From contig JADLSH010000217.1 of NCBI GenBank assembly GCA_016169945.1, forward strand, positions 3,272,864 through 3,336,863: DNA of 64,000 bases, read 5' to 3'. Origin of the DNA: Trachythela sp. YZ-2020. Lineage: Eukaryota; Cnidaria; Anthozoa; Malacalcyonacea; Clavulariidae. The notes under the pieces are model-generated. The model was not told the origin of the DNA and did not search any database. It saw nothing but the letters and a program-made list of their open reading frames with translations. Below are positions 41,120 through 52,954 of this stretch, piece by piece. The stretch's first letter is position 1. Each line of letters starts with the position of its first letter. The position numbers were made by a program, and so were the translations under genes.

Positions 41120-42219
41120 TGATTTAGCGAATGACCGCTGAATTGCGGTAATTGAGAACGGCGACGCAAAATGTCCGAAATTTCTGGTAATTGAATGTTC
41201 GTTGCCAATGTCCTTTAAAGCAGTTATGTTAATCCCCAACTTAACGTGGGCGGTAACTCAGATATATGCAGCTCAAGTCAAGGAAATGTCAATAGGCGCG
41301 AACAGGTTCTTGGCTTGCCTCAAAATTTAAGAATATCCCTGGCGTTTTTGCTTATACGTGACTGGCGCTGAAATTTGATGTCTAACAGTGAAGATTTATC
41401 ACAACGTAATTTTAATAGCTACAGTAATTGTAACGACATTGACATTTTGACCTGGGAAGCATTCATCCTGTATTCGTGGACATTGGAAAGGTAAGTTTAT
41501 GTATCGTTTCTTTGAAATTATTAATCAGTTATTAAACTTTCTCTTTACCATTGTAAAATTGTAACGTAACGTTATTTGCTTTTACCTGACAAATTCAAAA
41601 CCCCAATACTAAAATAGTTATATTTGTTTCTGTTAAAATGTCGCACGATGAAACCTTATATGTTATACTACAAGATGTTTTTTTCTGCATCTCACTCGGT
41701 TGAAATTGATGTAGAAGGTTTAGGTGGATGGATATTCCGAGTGAAATATTATATACAATATTTTAGACCTGTAAGGGAACGGTTGCGAAAAATATGCAAC
41801 TCTAAGTCCTCCGACAGGAAGGAAGTCTTCCTCGATCTTTATCTGATATAGAAACTCGAGCCGAAGTCGAGCATTTATAGCTATATCAGATAAAGATCGG
41901 ATGCGAATGTTTTATCGAACTTAAACAACGACCTATCTTATGAGTTCATTGGCGAAGTAATTTTAAAAATAAACATTGTCTAAGCCGAGAAAATCAAAGC
42001 TGAAGTTTATGTAAATCAGGACAAACTATTAGGTTCCTTTAATATTCTAGATTAAGCAGTTGTGGTTAAGATCTGAATCATACCTGAGAAGGGTCAACAG
42101 GTCATGCTATAATTGCCAAAGATTGCCTGAGCAAAAGCACTTTTCTAGTCGTTTATTAATTAATTTTCATTCAACATATGGAACAACCACATGAATGAAC
42201 GTACATGCACTCTAAAAAA

Positions 42220-42665
42220 AGGTGTGTTAAATTAACACACCTTTTCTGTCCAAATTTTAACACACCTTTAGGTGTGTTTTGTAACACACCATAAGGTGTG
42301 TTAAACACACCTTAAGGTGTGTTTTGATACACACCTAAGGTGTGTTAAACACACCATAAGGTGTGTTAAACACACCTTGAGGTGTGTTTAGTTACACACC
42401 AAAAGATGTGTTAAACACACCATAAGGTGTGTTAGAAAACACACCTAAAGGTGTGTTTTCGGCTTGTCCAAATTTTAACAATCCTAAAGGTGTGTTTTGG
42501 AAGAAGGTTTGTTTTCTAACACACCAAGGTGTGTTTTCTAACACATCAATGTATGTTTTGTTTGATACACAGCAAGGTGTGTTTTATTACGCAGCTAAAG
42601 CTGTGCTAGACAACACATGTATTGACCCTGTACTCTATTACACACCTTTCCTAAAACACAACTTA
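42220..42665. repeat. Left GGTGTGTT palindrome array
   Basis: More than twenty GGTGTGTT or AACACACC words occur, usually in head-to-head pairs, with divergence increasing inward. Confidence 0.92.
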
Positions 42666-42991
42666 GAACACACAAATTGAATCGGGCTTAAGAACATACA
42701 AAACAATGCACACATCGAAAATGGTTGACATCTTAATTCTATGTTTCAATGATTGCAAGATGGTTGAAACACATAATTCAAATGTTATACCCATTCCCAG
42801 ATTGTGTAGTGCTTTGTATTTTCAAAGTTACTCTGTGGAAACCATGATTTTTGAATCTAGTTTTACCATTATATAAGAAAGCATAATACTACAATAATTG
42901 TTAAATAATTTATTAAGACTATAAAGTAATGTTAATAATGTACAGACTATTTTGTAGGATTACAGTTAGCTTAGTTCATAACAGAATAGTT

Positions 42992-43332
42992 CTACAGTTC
43001 GTTTTCAGCTATTGACATGCTACTGTTTAGTTCAGTCATTAATGCTGAGTACTTTGTACCTTTGTATGCATTATCTCTTGATCGCAACACAATTTCCTGA
43101 AGAAAGGATAAGGCCACAACCATACCATCTGGGTAGGAAACGTTGAAAACGTACGGTAGTGCGCGGATATGACATCAATCAGAGCGTTGATCACATCAGT
43201 ACCAGAGCATTCAACAAACACTTGGTTCTCCCCAATAATCATTAACTGGTCTACATCCTCCTGGCACCCAGTGCACAGTGCACGAAACTGGACCATTTTA
43301 TCCTGGACTATACTCTCAATTGCTGACGAGGG
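42992..43332 (-). pseudogene. Last exon of the transposon gene, one frameshift
   Basis: A good acceptor (TTTTTTTTCCATAG) precedes the exon at 43333. The first part contains SIVQDKMVQFRALCTGCQED and VDQLMIIGENQVFVECSGTD; after a frameshift near 43165 it continues as VFNVSYPDGMVVALSFLQEI in another frame to TAG 42992-42994. The ending (aromatic residues, an NVSYP motif, then a FLQE helix) is like the C-terminus of uncharacterised multi-exon proteins carried by animal DNA transposons, an impression from memory. No catalytic motif is visible in this exon. Confidence 0.6.
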
Positions 43333-44077
43333 CTATGGAAAAAAAATATTGTGAGTGTCAATGTAGATATTGGTGTAAAAGACAACTACTGAACTAGAAT
43401 ACGATTACACATCCAACATAGAATATGAGGTCTGAGCACTTGCACAACATTAAATATCCCGCAGTAAATAGCACTTGCCAAACATCAAATGTCCTGCAGA
43501 AAGCAAGCTAGATTATATACTTTGTCTCAGTGGTGAAGCTAGACATTAGCAACTAGCCATGCTATGCAATTATTGAAACCTTTATTTGAGTTATTATAAG
43601 GAGAGTGGGATACTCGGCAGTTGACTGTTCTGTAAAACTACCTGAAGACTGGTAGACTGCCTGGACATTATGTCATGCTATAAGCTAGCTTGGATTAAGC
43701 AAAACATCTGGCCACAATAGAATCTTAGGAGAATAAAAATTAATACACTATTTTAAAATGCATTGGACATTAATCGGTTAACCTTGAATTATCTCGATCG
43801 ATAGCAAATATGGCGGTTGACTGTTGTGTAAAACTTCGTCTGGAAGTTAGTAGAAGCCCAGACAAAGGGCCTTTGCTTGAAACGTCGAACTTCTTATTGT
43901 ATTTTTCAGGTAGTTTTACATATGTTCAGTCAACCACCATAACCTTGAATTAGTTAACTACATACTGTATCAAATCTTTGCACCGCATAAAAATACAAAA
44001 ATTCTAATTGTTATTTTTGTAAGCCCTATTGCGACAAGAGGTTTTTCTCATCCAAGAGAGATAGCTTATGGTATTAC

Positions 44078-44179
44078 CTGTACATAATGTCTACCCAGTC
44101 TCCTACTCTCCCTTTGATTACTCAAATTGTCTGGAGTTAGAAAGAGCATTGGCAAAGCAAGCCATGGAAACTGCTCTTG
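44078..44179 (-). CDS. Internal exon of the transposon gene
   Basis: The exon is 34 codons, phase 0 at both ends, between an acceptor ending GAATAG and a donor GTAATA. It reads QEQFPWLALPMLFLTPDN and ends RRLGRHYVQ. It joins in phase to both neighbours described here. Confidence 0.6.
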
Positions 44180-44321
44180 CTATTCAAATAAGCATGCATT
44201 AAAATACTAGGCTAAAGACAATGCATTTCTGAAGGTTTCAATAATTAAAGAATCAACAATTTGCATAGCACAACCAGTTGCTATCTCTAGCTTCATCACT
44301 GAGACACAGTATATAATCTAC

Positions 44322-44372
44322 CTTGTTGTGAGACAACCCACTGAATAAAACAGCCTGGTTTAGAACAGGTCG
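44322..44372 (-). CDS. Small internal exon of the transposon gene
   Basis: The exon is 17 codons (RPVLNQAVLFSGLSHNK), phase 0 at both ends, with acceptor CAATATGCAG and donor GTAGAT. Confidence 0.5.
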
Positions 44373-44609
44373 CTGCATATTGATTGAAAAACTGCCTGGT
44401 ATTAGACAGAGAATAATAGCGAATTAAGGCACATTGCGGTTTAATAGGTTAACCATAAGTGAGGAGTTAATTAGAGTTAGAATACTATACTGATATTAAT
44501 CGTCTCATAGTTTGTAGACATGTGATTGTCAAAAGACTGCAACCGTAAGTTTTCCCTGATCTGAATACCTTTTACATTGTCACATTGGCCAATATCAAAC
44601 ACACATAAC

Positions 44610-44686
44610 TTGCTGCAGTTCATTCAATCCTTGTATAATTTGTTTTGTCTCTTCCAGTAATATATCATTGTTCTAATCTTTGAGTC
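44610..44686 (-). pseudogene. Internal exon of the transposon gene, one indel
   Basis: Acceptor CTTGTCCTCAG and donor GTTATG bound 77 bp. A helical segment DILLEETKQIIQGLNELQQ is readable, but the first six codons (TQRLEQ) lie in a different frame, implying a small deletion. Confidence 0.5.
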
Positions 44687-45169
44687 CTGAGGACAAGGCG
44701 AACCATACAGAAATATACCTTGTTTAGCCAGCTCCAAATATACAATATCTGTCTCAAGAGAAGTAAACATATATATTAGGACAACCTGACAGCTTGACAT
44801 TTATATAATACATATAATAGAGTATATATTGAATGCCAATAGACAGGTCTCATAATTATGTCTATTTAAGCCATGCATATCCAACACTTTTTCTTTCCCT
44901 TAACAAGTAAAATCGTCTGGCATTTAGACAGAGTAAAATAGGAATGTAGGGCCACTAGGGTGAAATGAGCAAATTGTCTTAATGGGTTAAAAGAGACATG
45001 GGCAAACAGTTCGGTTAACCCACCAACATCCAGCAGTCTGTGACGAGTACAATCATGTAGTGTTAAATATAGTAAACTAACGTATGGGGAATTAGGGAAC
45101 ATCCTTAATGATTAACCATTCAACATTGGTAACGGTCAGGCATCATTAACATATGTACAAATTTATCAC

Positions 45170-45246
45170 CTTTTCAATTTGTGCAGGAACATTATAGAAT
45201 TCTGTAATATTAAGCAGTGGCAGAGAGTAAGGGGGACTCATATAAT
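45170..45246 (-). CDS. Internal exon of the transposon gene
   Basis: The sequence between TTTTTAG and GTGATA reads YMSPPYSLPLLNITEFYNVP and ends AQIEK. It lies just downstream (in gene direction) of the intron that took the hAT MITE. Confidence 0.5.
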
Positions 45247-45426
45247 CTAAAAATATAAGATGTATTTTAATTTGCAAGCACATTTCAAAAGGTAATAAAT
45301 TTTGCTCACAGACACAAAAACATTAATTAATGAACCCTGGTACGCATACTATAAGAGTCGACTATTATTGGAGTAAATTACAGTTATATCTAAAATCATA
45401 ATCAATTTTAAGTATTTTGCAATAAG

Positions 45427-45695
45427 CAGTGGTAGACACTAGGGGGGCCAAGGGGGCAGTCGCCCCCCCCCAATAATTTCTCAAAGCCTTTGAATGATAG
45501 CTGGTTAACTGTGTAACAATGCTGTATCAATGAATTTACAATCACAAAAGCCTTGATAGGCTATAATTTAAGTAAATTTGCATGAAATTTAAGCGAAAAT
45601 GGTTTTAAGAATTGAGATTTGCAGCAACAAAAGGATGGTTATATGTTGGCAACCTAAGTTCGCACCCCCTATATTTTGCGAAGTGTCCGGCACTG
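45427..45695. mobile_element. hAT-type MITE with perfect 8-bp target duplication
   Basis: The 269-bp element has CAGTGGTAGACACT...GGGGG on the left and the inverse of CAGTGCCGGACACTTC on the right. GCAATAAG flanks both sides (45419-45426, 45696-45703). 8-bp duplications and CAGTG ends are hAT hallmarks. Confidence 0.9.
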
Positions 45696-45703
45696 GCAAT
45701 AAG

Positions 45704-47010
45704 TTCCATATCCATATCCACACATTGCTTCTGTCTGGCCCCATTCAAACCTTAGCAAATTCCCCTGGGTACAAGATACAGGTATTAAATACAACCCCCA
45801 CCCTCAAGGGCAGTATCTTTTTTTCAATCTTATATCAAGTTACAGAGCCAGTTGCAAGCGGTATAAGCTCTCGTTTATTGACTGACTAATCAACACTAAA
45901 ACATATCAACAATGACTTGTAGCAAAAGATAGGAAATGTATAATATGAATGGCCCTAGACCAATCCTATAAATTCATAATAAATTCAAAGCATCCAAGTC
46001 ACATTTGGGAGTTTCTAAATCAAAATCTCCTGGGTACTTTCCTGTGGGTTTTCGGCTTGAGAACCAAATTTGACTTTTTCCCCACCCCATGGGATGCAAA
46101 CACTTGGCAAATGCCTCTGGGTCCCCAGGGGGAAGCCGCTGATACATGGATAAGTAGGGCATAGTGTTAGTCCTCTCCACTCTTGGAACATAGGCATGAT
46201 ATAATTTAACATCTATGATTAACTTTTGAAGCAAGCTATTTTTGTGTAAAAGGGGAGAATATTCCTGGTACTACCAAATATCCACTTATCGGCAGCATGA
46301 GAGCATCATGGATTTACATTGACTGGTGCATAAACTTCTCACAATCAAAATATATCAACCAGGCATTCGAACATTCACATGTGATAGTATTAAATAGTTG
46401 GACAATGGGCCCAGTGATTTTACATTCTTGGACAGGTTTCGGACATGTGAAAATATATAAAAGTCATGCGAATCTGACCTATTAGTATCGATGAAACATT
46501 TCAGCTTACAAAATACAGCAGAATTTAGATACATGACTCTGATTGACAGTATACCAGTTAGTGGTGACAAGGCCGGATGCAATCTCTTGAACTCAAATAA
46601 TATATTTAGAATAGGCAATACTTTTACAATAGTTTTTCTCCATTTTCACTGCATATGTATCAACATAATTATATTAAAATCTTATATGAAAGTTGTAGCT
46701 GATATTTGAAGTGGTTAAATCTTTAAATAAAGCTATATACTAGGACAAGATGGGCTCTGAGTATTTAACTGCCAATCTGTCATATAGTTGGTAAATATAA
46801 ACATTGAAAGCCCAAGTAAAGTGAAGATTTTCTTAGTAGCATTTGCTGAAGTAATTTTAAGTTGGAACTGTATTATTTTCAACGCTTTAATTCATATATT
46901 GTCGCGGCAAATTCAAATTTTAAGCGGGGACAACATGCTTGACATGCACGAACGAAGATTGCAAATATTTCCTAACAAAATCGCTCTATTACACAAAAAA
47001 CATAACAATA
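45704..47010. other. Intronic interior of the transposon
   Basis: No exon could be fixed here, although at least one more is expected between the 5' exon and 45246. Short open frames at 45949-46234 and 46297-46709 lack coding features. Confidence 0.35.
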
Positions 47011-47016
47011 ACCTTA

Positions 47017-47200
47017 CCTGAATATTATTCAGTAGTCGCCGATGTATTGCTTCTGAAAATCCAGTTTATCTTGGGTCAAAAATATAAAATTTCGAGCACG
47101 ATTTCGACAAACAGAACAAAAATAAAAAAATTTAAATATGGATTATGGAGGTGTGATGACTCTATCCCGAGAACCTTTGCGCGCGTAGTAAGAAGACTAG
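47017..47200 (-). other. Probable 5' exon and promoter side of the transposon gene
   Basis: A consensus donor (ATATTCAG|GTAAGG) ends the exon at 47017. Upstream lie GC-richer sequence with CGCGCGCAAAGG and GCAATGCGCGCTGACTGACA (47175-47235). No long frame is present, so it is likely untranslated. The upper limit is a guess. Confidence 0.4.
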
Positions 47201-47939
47201 ACACCAGTCTGTCAGTCAGCGCGCATTGCGGAATATTCATTTTTCGTTCATTGGCTTTGATAAGAGTGACAAAACTTCAATCACCAGTAAATGTTTAAGA
47301 TTTTGTGTTACATATAGAGCTCTTAAATAGATAGATAGTCGCTGAGATGCCCTTCAAACTTGAGCATACCGATATATTGCCCGATATATTTCAATATTTT
47401 CGTAGAAATATTATAGCATACATGTGGATTTCGGGTATATAAAGGAAGGTTATTGACATATATATTAAGGTCTTTTTTCCAAATAATAACTAAACGGTTT
47501 GAAATTTTTCGAGAAACATCTATTACCGCCGTTGCTATGGTGATAATGACGTTTCAAAATAGCAGTTGGGTTTAAAATGCTTTAAAAAGCCTTTTATAGT
47601 TATCATAGTTGGCGTATATAATGTTTTCTCTAGTTTTCTTGTTTATAGATGTGAAATATTATAACATGTTTAACTTATGTGTATGACAAATATGTATGAT
47701 AAATTATTGGTGCAATCCCTCCCTCCTCCCCACCTCCCCTCCCCCTCTGTTCCGCAGTCCCTGGTTAACGATCAACTCGCTAACTCGATCACTGTTGTAT
47801 TCAAGTCAGTCGAGTCTCTTTGTTTTTCAAACCAAAAATAATTCTAAATGGATCTAAATAGAAAATCTACTATCTCTTTTAGAAAATGTAGGCCACTTTA
47901 AAAGGCATTTCCTTTCTCATTCCATGCTGTGTTTTGTTT

Positions 47940-48300
47940 AAAGTGCGAGGTGTGTTCTGTAACACACCAAGGTGTGTTTCTATAAAAAGTCAAAGGTGTG
48001 TTGTCGAACACACCAAGGTGTGTTTTCATTCAAAAGGTGTGCAACTTAACACACCTTACAGTCATGAAAGTAAGGTGTGCTAAAAGGAAGTGTGTTCCAT
48101 AACACACCTTGGTGTGTTTTGTGACCCACCATGGTGTGTTCTCTTACACACCACGGTGCGTTTTCTAACACACCAAGGTGTGTTTTCCAAAAGTGCGTAG
48201 AAAGGTGTGTAAAAAGTACACACCTTGGTGTGTAATGAAACACGCCTTGGTGTGTCATTAAACACACCTTGGTGTGTAATTAAACACACCTGTTTTTAGA
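47940..48300. repeat. Right GGTGTGTT palindrome array
   Basis: These are inverted counterparts of the left array, with about twenty words. The outermost read AATTAAACACACCTG then TTTTTAGAGTG. Confidence 0.92.
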
Positions 48301-48469
48301 GTGTGCAGCCTTCAGTTCTGTCTATATGTAAGCGTCTGTTTATATGCATACGCGCATGCTTAGGTTAATACAATTTATAAGACGAAAAAAAGTCTAAAAT
48401 GGAATTGAAATATATCCCAAACTCGTCTCTTATAGTTTTGTTTTCATCCATGTCGCGGATTTCTCAGCC

Positions 48470-49260
48470 GGTTTCTTTCCCGTCTAATATTTTTTAAAAT
48501 TGTAGGCAAGCTGGTACCGGTTTTTGAATAGAATTTGTCGCAGTATTTTATTCATTGACATAATTATAGTCGCAGAAACATGCTATTAAATGTATTTCTC
48601 ATACGGTTAAAGAATGTAAACTTCAAAACTCACGAGTAGGTAGAAGCAGGTGGAAGCTTTTGATGTGTCATTCAATACACAATACTCAAAGATCCGCAAA
48701 CAAGTTTATATAAGTGCCGTGCGTCATGCCATTCAAATTTTGAATAATTTCTTTTTTAAAAATTGCAAATTTTAGGAAATTTCACCTATTACTATGGGAA
48801 GCGCTGGTTACATAGTGGGCAATGGGGACAGCTGCCTCCCTTCCCCCTTCATTCGCTGAGACTGGCGTTTCTACAAATGGAAACATATGTTTAAGCGATA
48901 AAATCCTTGCTTGAGAAGAATATATAGAAAAATAAAAGTCATTATTCCAGTATAGATGTTATTATGCGAACAAGTTATAATTATTTGCGTATTAATAAAG
49001 AAATGCATATAATGAGCAGAAAATTCACATATATTCCTCACTATTTTCAGGTTTCAGACGCGCAGTTTAAAAACATGAAGTTCACAGCATATAGTGCAAC
49101 TATCACCGCTGTGGTCCTGTTTGTCTTGATGAAAGAAACTGAAACAAGCAATTGTCCGAGCTGTAAGAAACATTTTAAACCTTACTCCTTAAATGTCAAA
49201 GGTTAAAAACTGGTCACATAAAAACTGGTATAATAAGCAGTCATTTCAATAATAAGTTTG
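48470..49260 (+). repeat. Segmental duplication, copy 2 second part
   Basis: This matches 36740-37560 from TTTCTTTCCCGTCTAATATT onward and contains the second signal-peptide gene. The fill between 48304 and 48470 is not in copy 1. Confidence 0.85.
49075..49206 (+). CDS. Tiny secreted-type peptide with CPSC motif, copy 2
   Basis: The 43-residue product begins MKFTAYSATITAVVLFVLMK and keeps CPSCKKHFKPYSL. The splice acceptor (CTATTTTCAG) lies just upstream as in copy 1. It lacks one codon (Ser before the CPSC motif) but keeps the frame. Confidence 0.5.
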   Translation: MKFTAYSATITAVVLFVLMKETETSNCPSCKKHFKPYSLNVKG

Positions 49261-49277
49261 CTCGAATTACGGTTAAA

Positions 49278-49515
49278 CCAGAAATTGAACCTTTCCTTGA
49301 ATAGTAATAGATATAAACGTTTCATTCTCTTATCCCTTTCGCTTAATTACACTGGAGTTTTCATTGATTATCTTTGTTTTTATTTCGTATAGAATGGGAA
49401 AATTCCTAAGTTTGCCTCTTCGTTTGCAATTGGTAAACCTCCAATTTCTCCCGCTCGTATAATTTATGGAAATTTACTAACACGCACTGCTGCGTATTTG
49501 TTCAAAATATATAAC
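49278..49515 (+). repeat. Segmental duplication, start of a third copy
   Basis: This matches 40000-40250 (GAATAGTAATAGATATAAACG onward). It begins right after copy 2, so the units are in tandem. It ends at AACACTGTC, and the rest of a third unit is absent. Confidence 0.8.
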
Positions 49516-49565
49516 ACTGTCAATATGCCAAAGAGTGCTCAATATCATATAGATAGAGCAAATAT

Positions 49566-49702
49566 AGTTTTCGCTTACATCAAGGTATCCACTACAGCCT
49601 GTTTCGCGCAATAAGCGATTATCAAGTGGCGAGCCCGTTCATGATCGCTTATTGCGTGAAACAGGCTGTAGTGGATACAGTACCTTGAGGTAAACGAAAA
49701 CT
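49566..49702. mobile_element. Hairpin MITE of about 137 bp
   Basis: AGTTTTCGCTTACATCAAGG ... is mirrored by ... CCTTGAGGTAAACGAAAACT, with about 60-bp arms containing GTATCCACTACAGCCTGTTT. It has a short loop and is non-coding. Confidence 0.8.
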
Positions 49703-52010
49703 AACACTGTCGATGTATATAAGCCTTATCCATATTTTGGTCTATATATACGTAATATGAATAGAAAGAAATAAAGAAATTTTGGATGTAAACTATGCGG
49801 TTTCTGAGCCCTTCAAAAAGTGCATTAAATCGAGTATAAACCCAGATCTAATAATTAGTATATTGATTATGGAATCTGTACGTCTTCACCCATGCAATTA
49901 AATGGTGTTAGTATTATAGTATATAAAATAGAGTGTTCTATTGATTTTTCCTATACTAATAAATGCGATACTCTCACATTCATATGCGAGTATTTATGTG
50001 ACAATTATCAGTTATACTATGCATTTTTGTCTGACAATATTTTGCAAAATAATAGGACAATTTTTATATATAATATAAAGAGAATACATGGATGCTTTGA
50101 AATATCAAATCTATTTCTCGTGTTTAACAGCATATCCCACTGTTACTGGTCCGTTTCAATCACTCTCGATATGTCCTGTTTACCATTCGAAATATATTCC
50201 ATATTTCCTTACATCCTTTTATTATTTTCTATTTATTTGCACACGCGTACTGATCAAATCCTAGCTGATCTCTTTGAAAGTTGACGGGTAATTCTCGTGC
50301 CCCCCATTCTCGATATCTATTTTAGTTAAGGTGTATTACATACCTATTTGGGTTATTTTAATATATGATAAATAATTCCTGCAAAAGCTGTCAAAATCGC
50401 TCGGAAATTAAATTCCCACCCGAAATTCCCACCCATGCTCAAACAATATTCCCATCTATTAATACAAGAAAAAACAATATAAACGAACGATGCTTTTTGA
50501 TATTTTTATTGGAACTATAGCAGATAAATCAGATTTCTAATATTTTTATGTTGTTATTGAGAACTAAACGTTGTTTTGTACGGACAGAATTTAAACCATT
50601 TTTTGTAGAAGGAGTTCAAAGAAAATGCAGTGTATATAAAAAAAAACTCATCCAAGAACTGTTTATTGAATTTATAATTACCATACAATTGGTGGGTTTC
50701 ACCACGTGTAACAGGGCAGCAGATGGTGGTCAGCTTAAAGAATGTTGACACTCATAAGAGCAAGAAAATGAAATTCAATTCTATTTATTTGCCTTCAAGG
50801 AGTGTAGTACACACAGTTAACTAAATATTTATTAGCCAGATTAATTCTGCTGGCATCAAAGGATTCGACTTTTAATATGTATTTAGTTATTTATTTATCC
50901 CAATAGCACATTGTGACTACTGAAAACCATACTTTTGCAACAGAAATTACTGGTGAAATGTGGACAAAACAAACTTTACAGTAATATACAGTTCCATTTT
51001 TATTGAAAATACATAGCACATGCATATTCTCTACATATATAAAGAAATATTAAAGAAAGCAAATATTCACCAAGAAGGCAAATTAACAATACAATGATAG
51101 AATTCAACCCAAAATACAAATCTGTAAAAAAAACAAATTTTACTTCTAAAATTTTCTTCTGATACTCAGCACTTATTTTAAACAGTAAAGTCCACTTCTT
51201 CAGAAAAATACGAGCAATTACTGCGTCAATTGTGGAAATTCGAGGTGTTCAACTTGAAAGATTGTTGACAGAAATGGCATCGGATTAATACAATATGACG
51301 ACGTACAGCCTACATAAAAGATCAAAATAACGTTTACCTTACAAAATACTGCTCACGTAGGTAGATCAATAGTTATTGAAATAGCATGGATGCATTCCAG
51401 GAAAAAATTGAATAACAATGACAAAATATTCTATATTTGCGAGTCGAGTGGGCCGTCAGACAACAAAATTGCAGACAGAGCCAGACACTAGCCCAGATAT
51501 AAAATCGCTAAACAACACGCAAATAACTCCTAAATCTCCTAAAATTCATTCAAAAGTACTTTAACGCTTACTCTAAAGAATAACGCTCTTTATATTAAAG
51601 ATGTTTCAAGATTCATTGGGAAAAACAAGCTTTGGTGGCTCAATATCTTCCTAAACTATTAGACGCCATTTTGGCAAACGTCGAATGACTATGGTCACTT
51701 CAATGCCTAATATCTCGAAAACTGCCAGGGGATAACCGGGATCATTCCAGCAGATTTAAAGTTTATACATTGTCTTCATCATTATACAAAAATTACGAAA
51801 ATCGAACAATGGAAATTTGACGGATAGGGGGGGGGGCAGTTAAAACGAAAGATTAAGCTTTAATCTATCACATTATGCGAAAATTAGCGAAATCGAACCA
51901 TGGAAATTCGACACGCAGTTGTGATAACAATTGATCGTGATTTTAACAGCGACCTGGAAAACAGTAATAGCCAAGCTTTTAAAAACTTGACAAAATAATT
52001 TATTGATTTC
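49703..52010. other. Gene-free, with a diverged repeat pair
   Basis: 50480-50660 resembles 53820-54060 (AACGATG, GGAACTATAG, ACTAAACGTTGTT, GACAGAATTTAAA blocks), an old dispersed repeat. No exon is recognised. Confidence 0.4.
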
Positions 52011-52071
52011 TTGACTCCATTTTACGAGGGTTTACCAGGATTTATCAGAGTTGTCGTTTATTCATTTTCAG

Positions 52072-52313
52072 CTGGGAGCATCGTTGCTGACATCGATGTT
52101 ATATTCAATTCAACTGAAGCTAGCACAACAGTTCAACAAATCAAAGAACCAATTATACGGGCAAAGGATAGTGGGAGTTCAAATTTTACTATACAAACTT
52201 TAACAGTTACAGAAAGAGGCGTAGATGATGATGATGGATTAGAAACGTGGATTATTATTTTGATTGTTTGCTTGGTCGTTGCCCTCCTCATCCTTGTTGT
52301 GGTTGCAATCGTT
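52072..52313 (+). CDS. Host exon: SEA-domain C-terminus and transmembrane helix
   Basis: A strong acceptor (TTATTCATTTTCAG) and a consensus donor (GTAAGTA) bound 242 bp. The frame reads GSIVADIDVIFNSTEAS, typical of the last strands of a SEA domain, then a Thr/Ser-rich part, DDDDGLETW and a transmembrane helix of about 26 residues (IIILIVCLVVALLILVVVAI). SEA domains sit close to the membrane in mucin-like and other glycosylated surface proteins. The exon enters in phase 1 and leaves in phase 0. The next recognisable exon (54540) needs another phase, so an exon is missing or unrecognised between them. It is among the few convincing host coding pieces in the window. Confidence 0.7.
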
Positions 52314-52954
52314 GTAAGTATTCTTTTCTTCAATTTTCAACTCAGTATCGTAGGTTCACGAAGTAGAGGTCACACTCTTCATCTTGCTGAGGTATTTTTC
52401 TAAGTCCCCGCCCTGTCAGGAAGAAAACATTACCTCACACCAAGATAAAACCCGAAAAGTGCAGCGTCATGCATTGCGGGCTTTTAACTTAACCAACTGC
52501 AAAAATGAACGATAAAAGTCAAATGAAAGGGGCAAAGATTTTCAAAGAATGGTTTCAATATTTGGCGGATGATAAAACTTTTCATGTAGTCTACCCAAAA
52601 TAATGCCGCCGGCAGGAATTTGAGCCCGCAATACCCTGGTGAGACACTAATCTTTAACAATTCTGCTTCCTTCGTGAATGAGGTAAATGTAGAATACACC
52701 GTAAATGTTTGGAGAGTATGTATAATTGGCGAGTTGTTTCTTAGTGAATACATAAACATGCATTGAAATATGAACTTCTAGTTTTGGGTGTGATGTATAA
52801 AATCCTTGTTTGAAAAACTATATTCGGCATCTTAATTACTTCGTTATCGGAAAAGATTTTGTTTATTGTTAATCTTAAATAGTTAGAACAGGCAAGTGTG
52901 GAAGTTCAAAGATTGAACGTTGCATAAAGATTGAACGTTGCATATCACGTTAAA

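Larger units (their letters stand above)
39483..42190 (+). repeat. Segmental duplication, copy 2 first part
   Basis: This matches copy 1 at 26215-26450, 27140-28230 and 35745-36715 in order, which shows that copy 1 was split by later insertions. At 42190 it is interrupted by the 6.1-kb transposon and resumes at 48470. 40000-40250 recurs at 49278-49515. Confidence 0.85.
42208..48303. mobile_element. 6.1-kb DNA transposon with GGTGTGTT-palindrome ends and a spliced gene
   Basis: Both ends begin CACTCTAAAAA(A/C)AGGTGTGTT...AATTA, read inward. Arrays of GGTGTGTT/AACACACC words follow (42220-42665 left, 47945-48295 right), many arranged as AGGTGTGTTAAACACACC(T) palindromes. The element interrupts segmental-duplication copy 2 together with a little extra flank. 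Target duplication is unclear (TG on both sides at most). Inside, on the minus strand, at least five coding exons and a likely 5' exon form one gene. A nested hAT MITE sits in one intron. Confidence 0.8.

Noticed and set aside
42220..42665. Possible CRISPR-like array of palindromic words
   Set aside because: Spacers are neither uniform nor unique, the genome is eukaryotic with spliced genes, and the array is mirrored as a transposon end.
42429..42680. Open frame through the left GGTGTGTT array, and similar minus-strand frames at 48046-48289
   Set aside because: Repeat-derived (GVF/HTPR-type periodicity) and within the transposon ends.
44713..44760. A 34-bp candidate exon upstream of 44686
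   Set aside because: Splice-like ends exist, but no phase joins it to the next exon without a stop.
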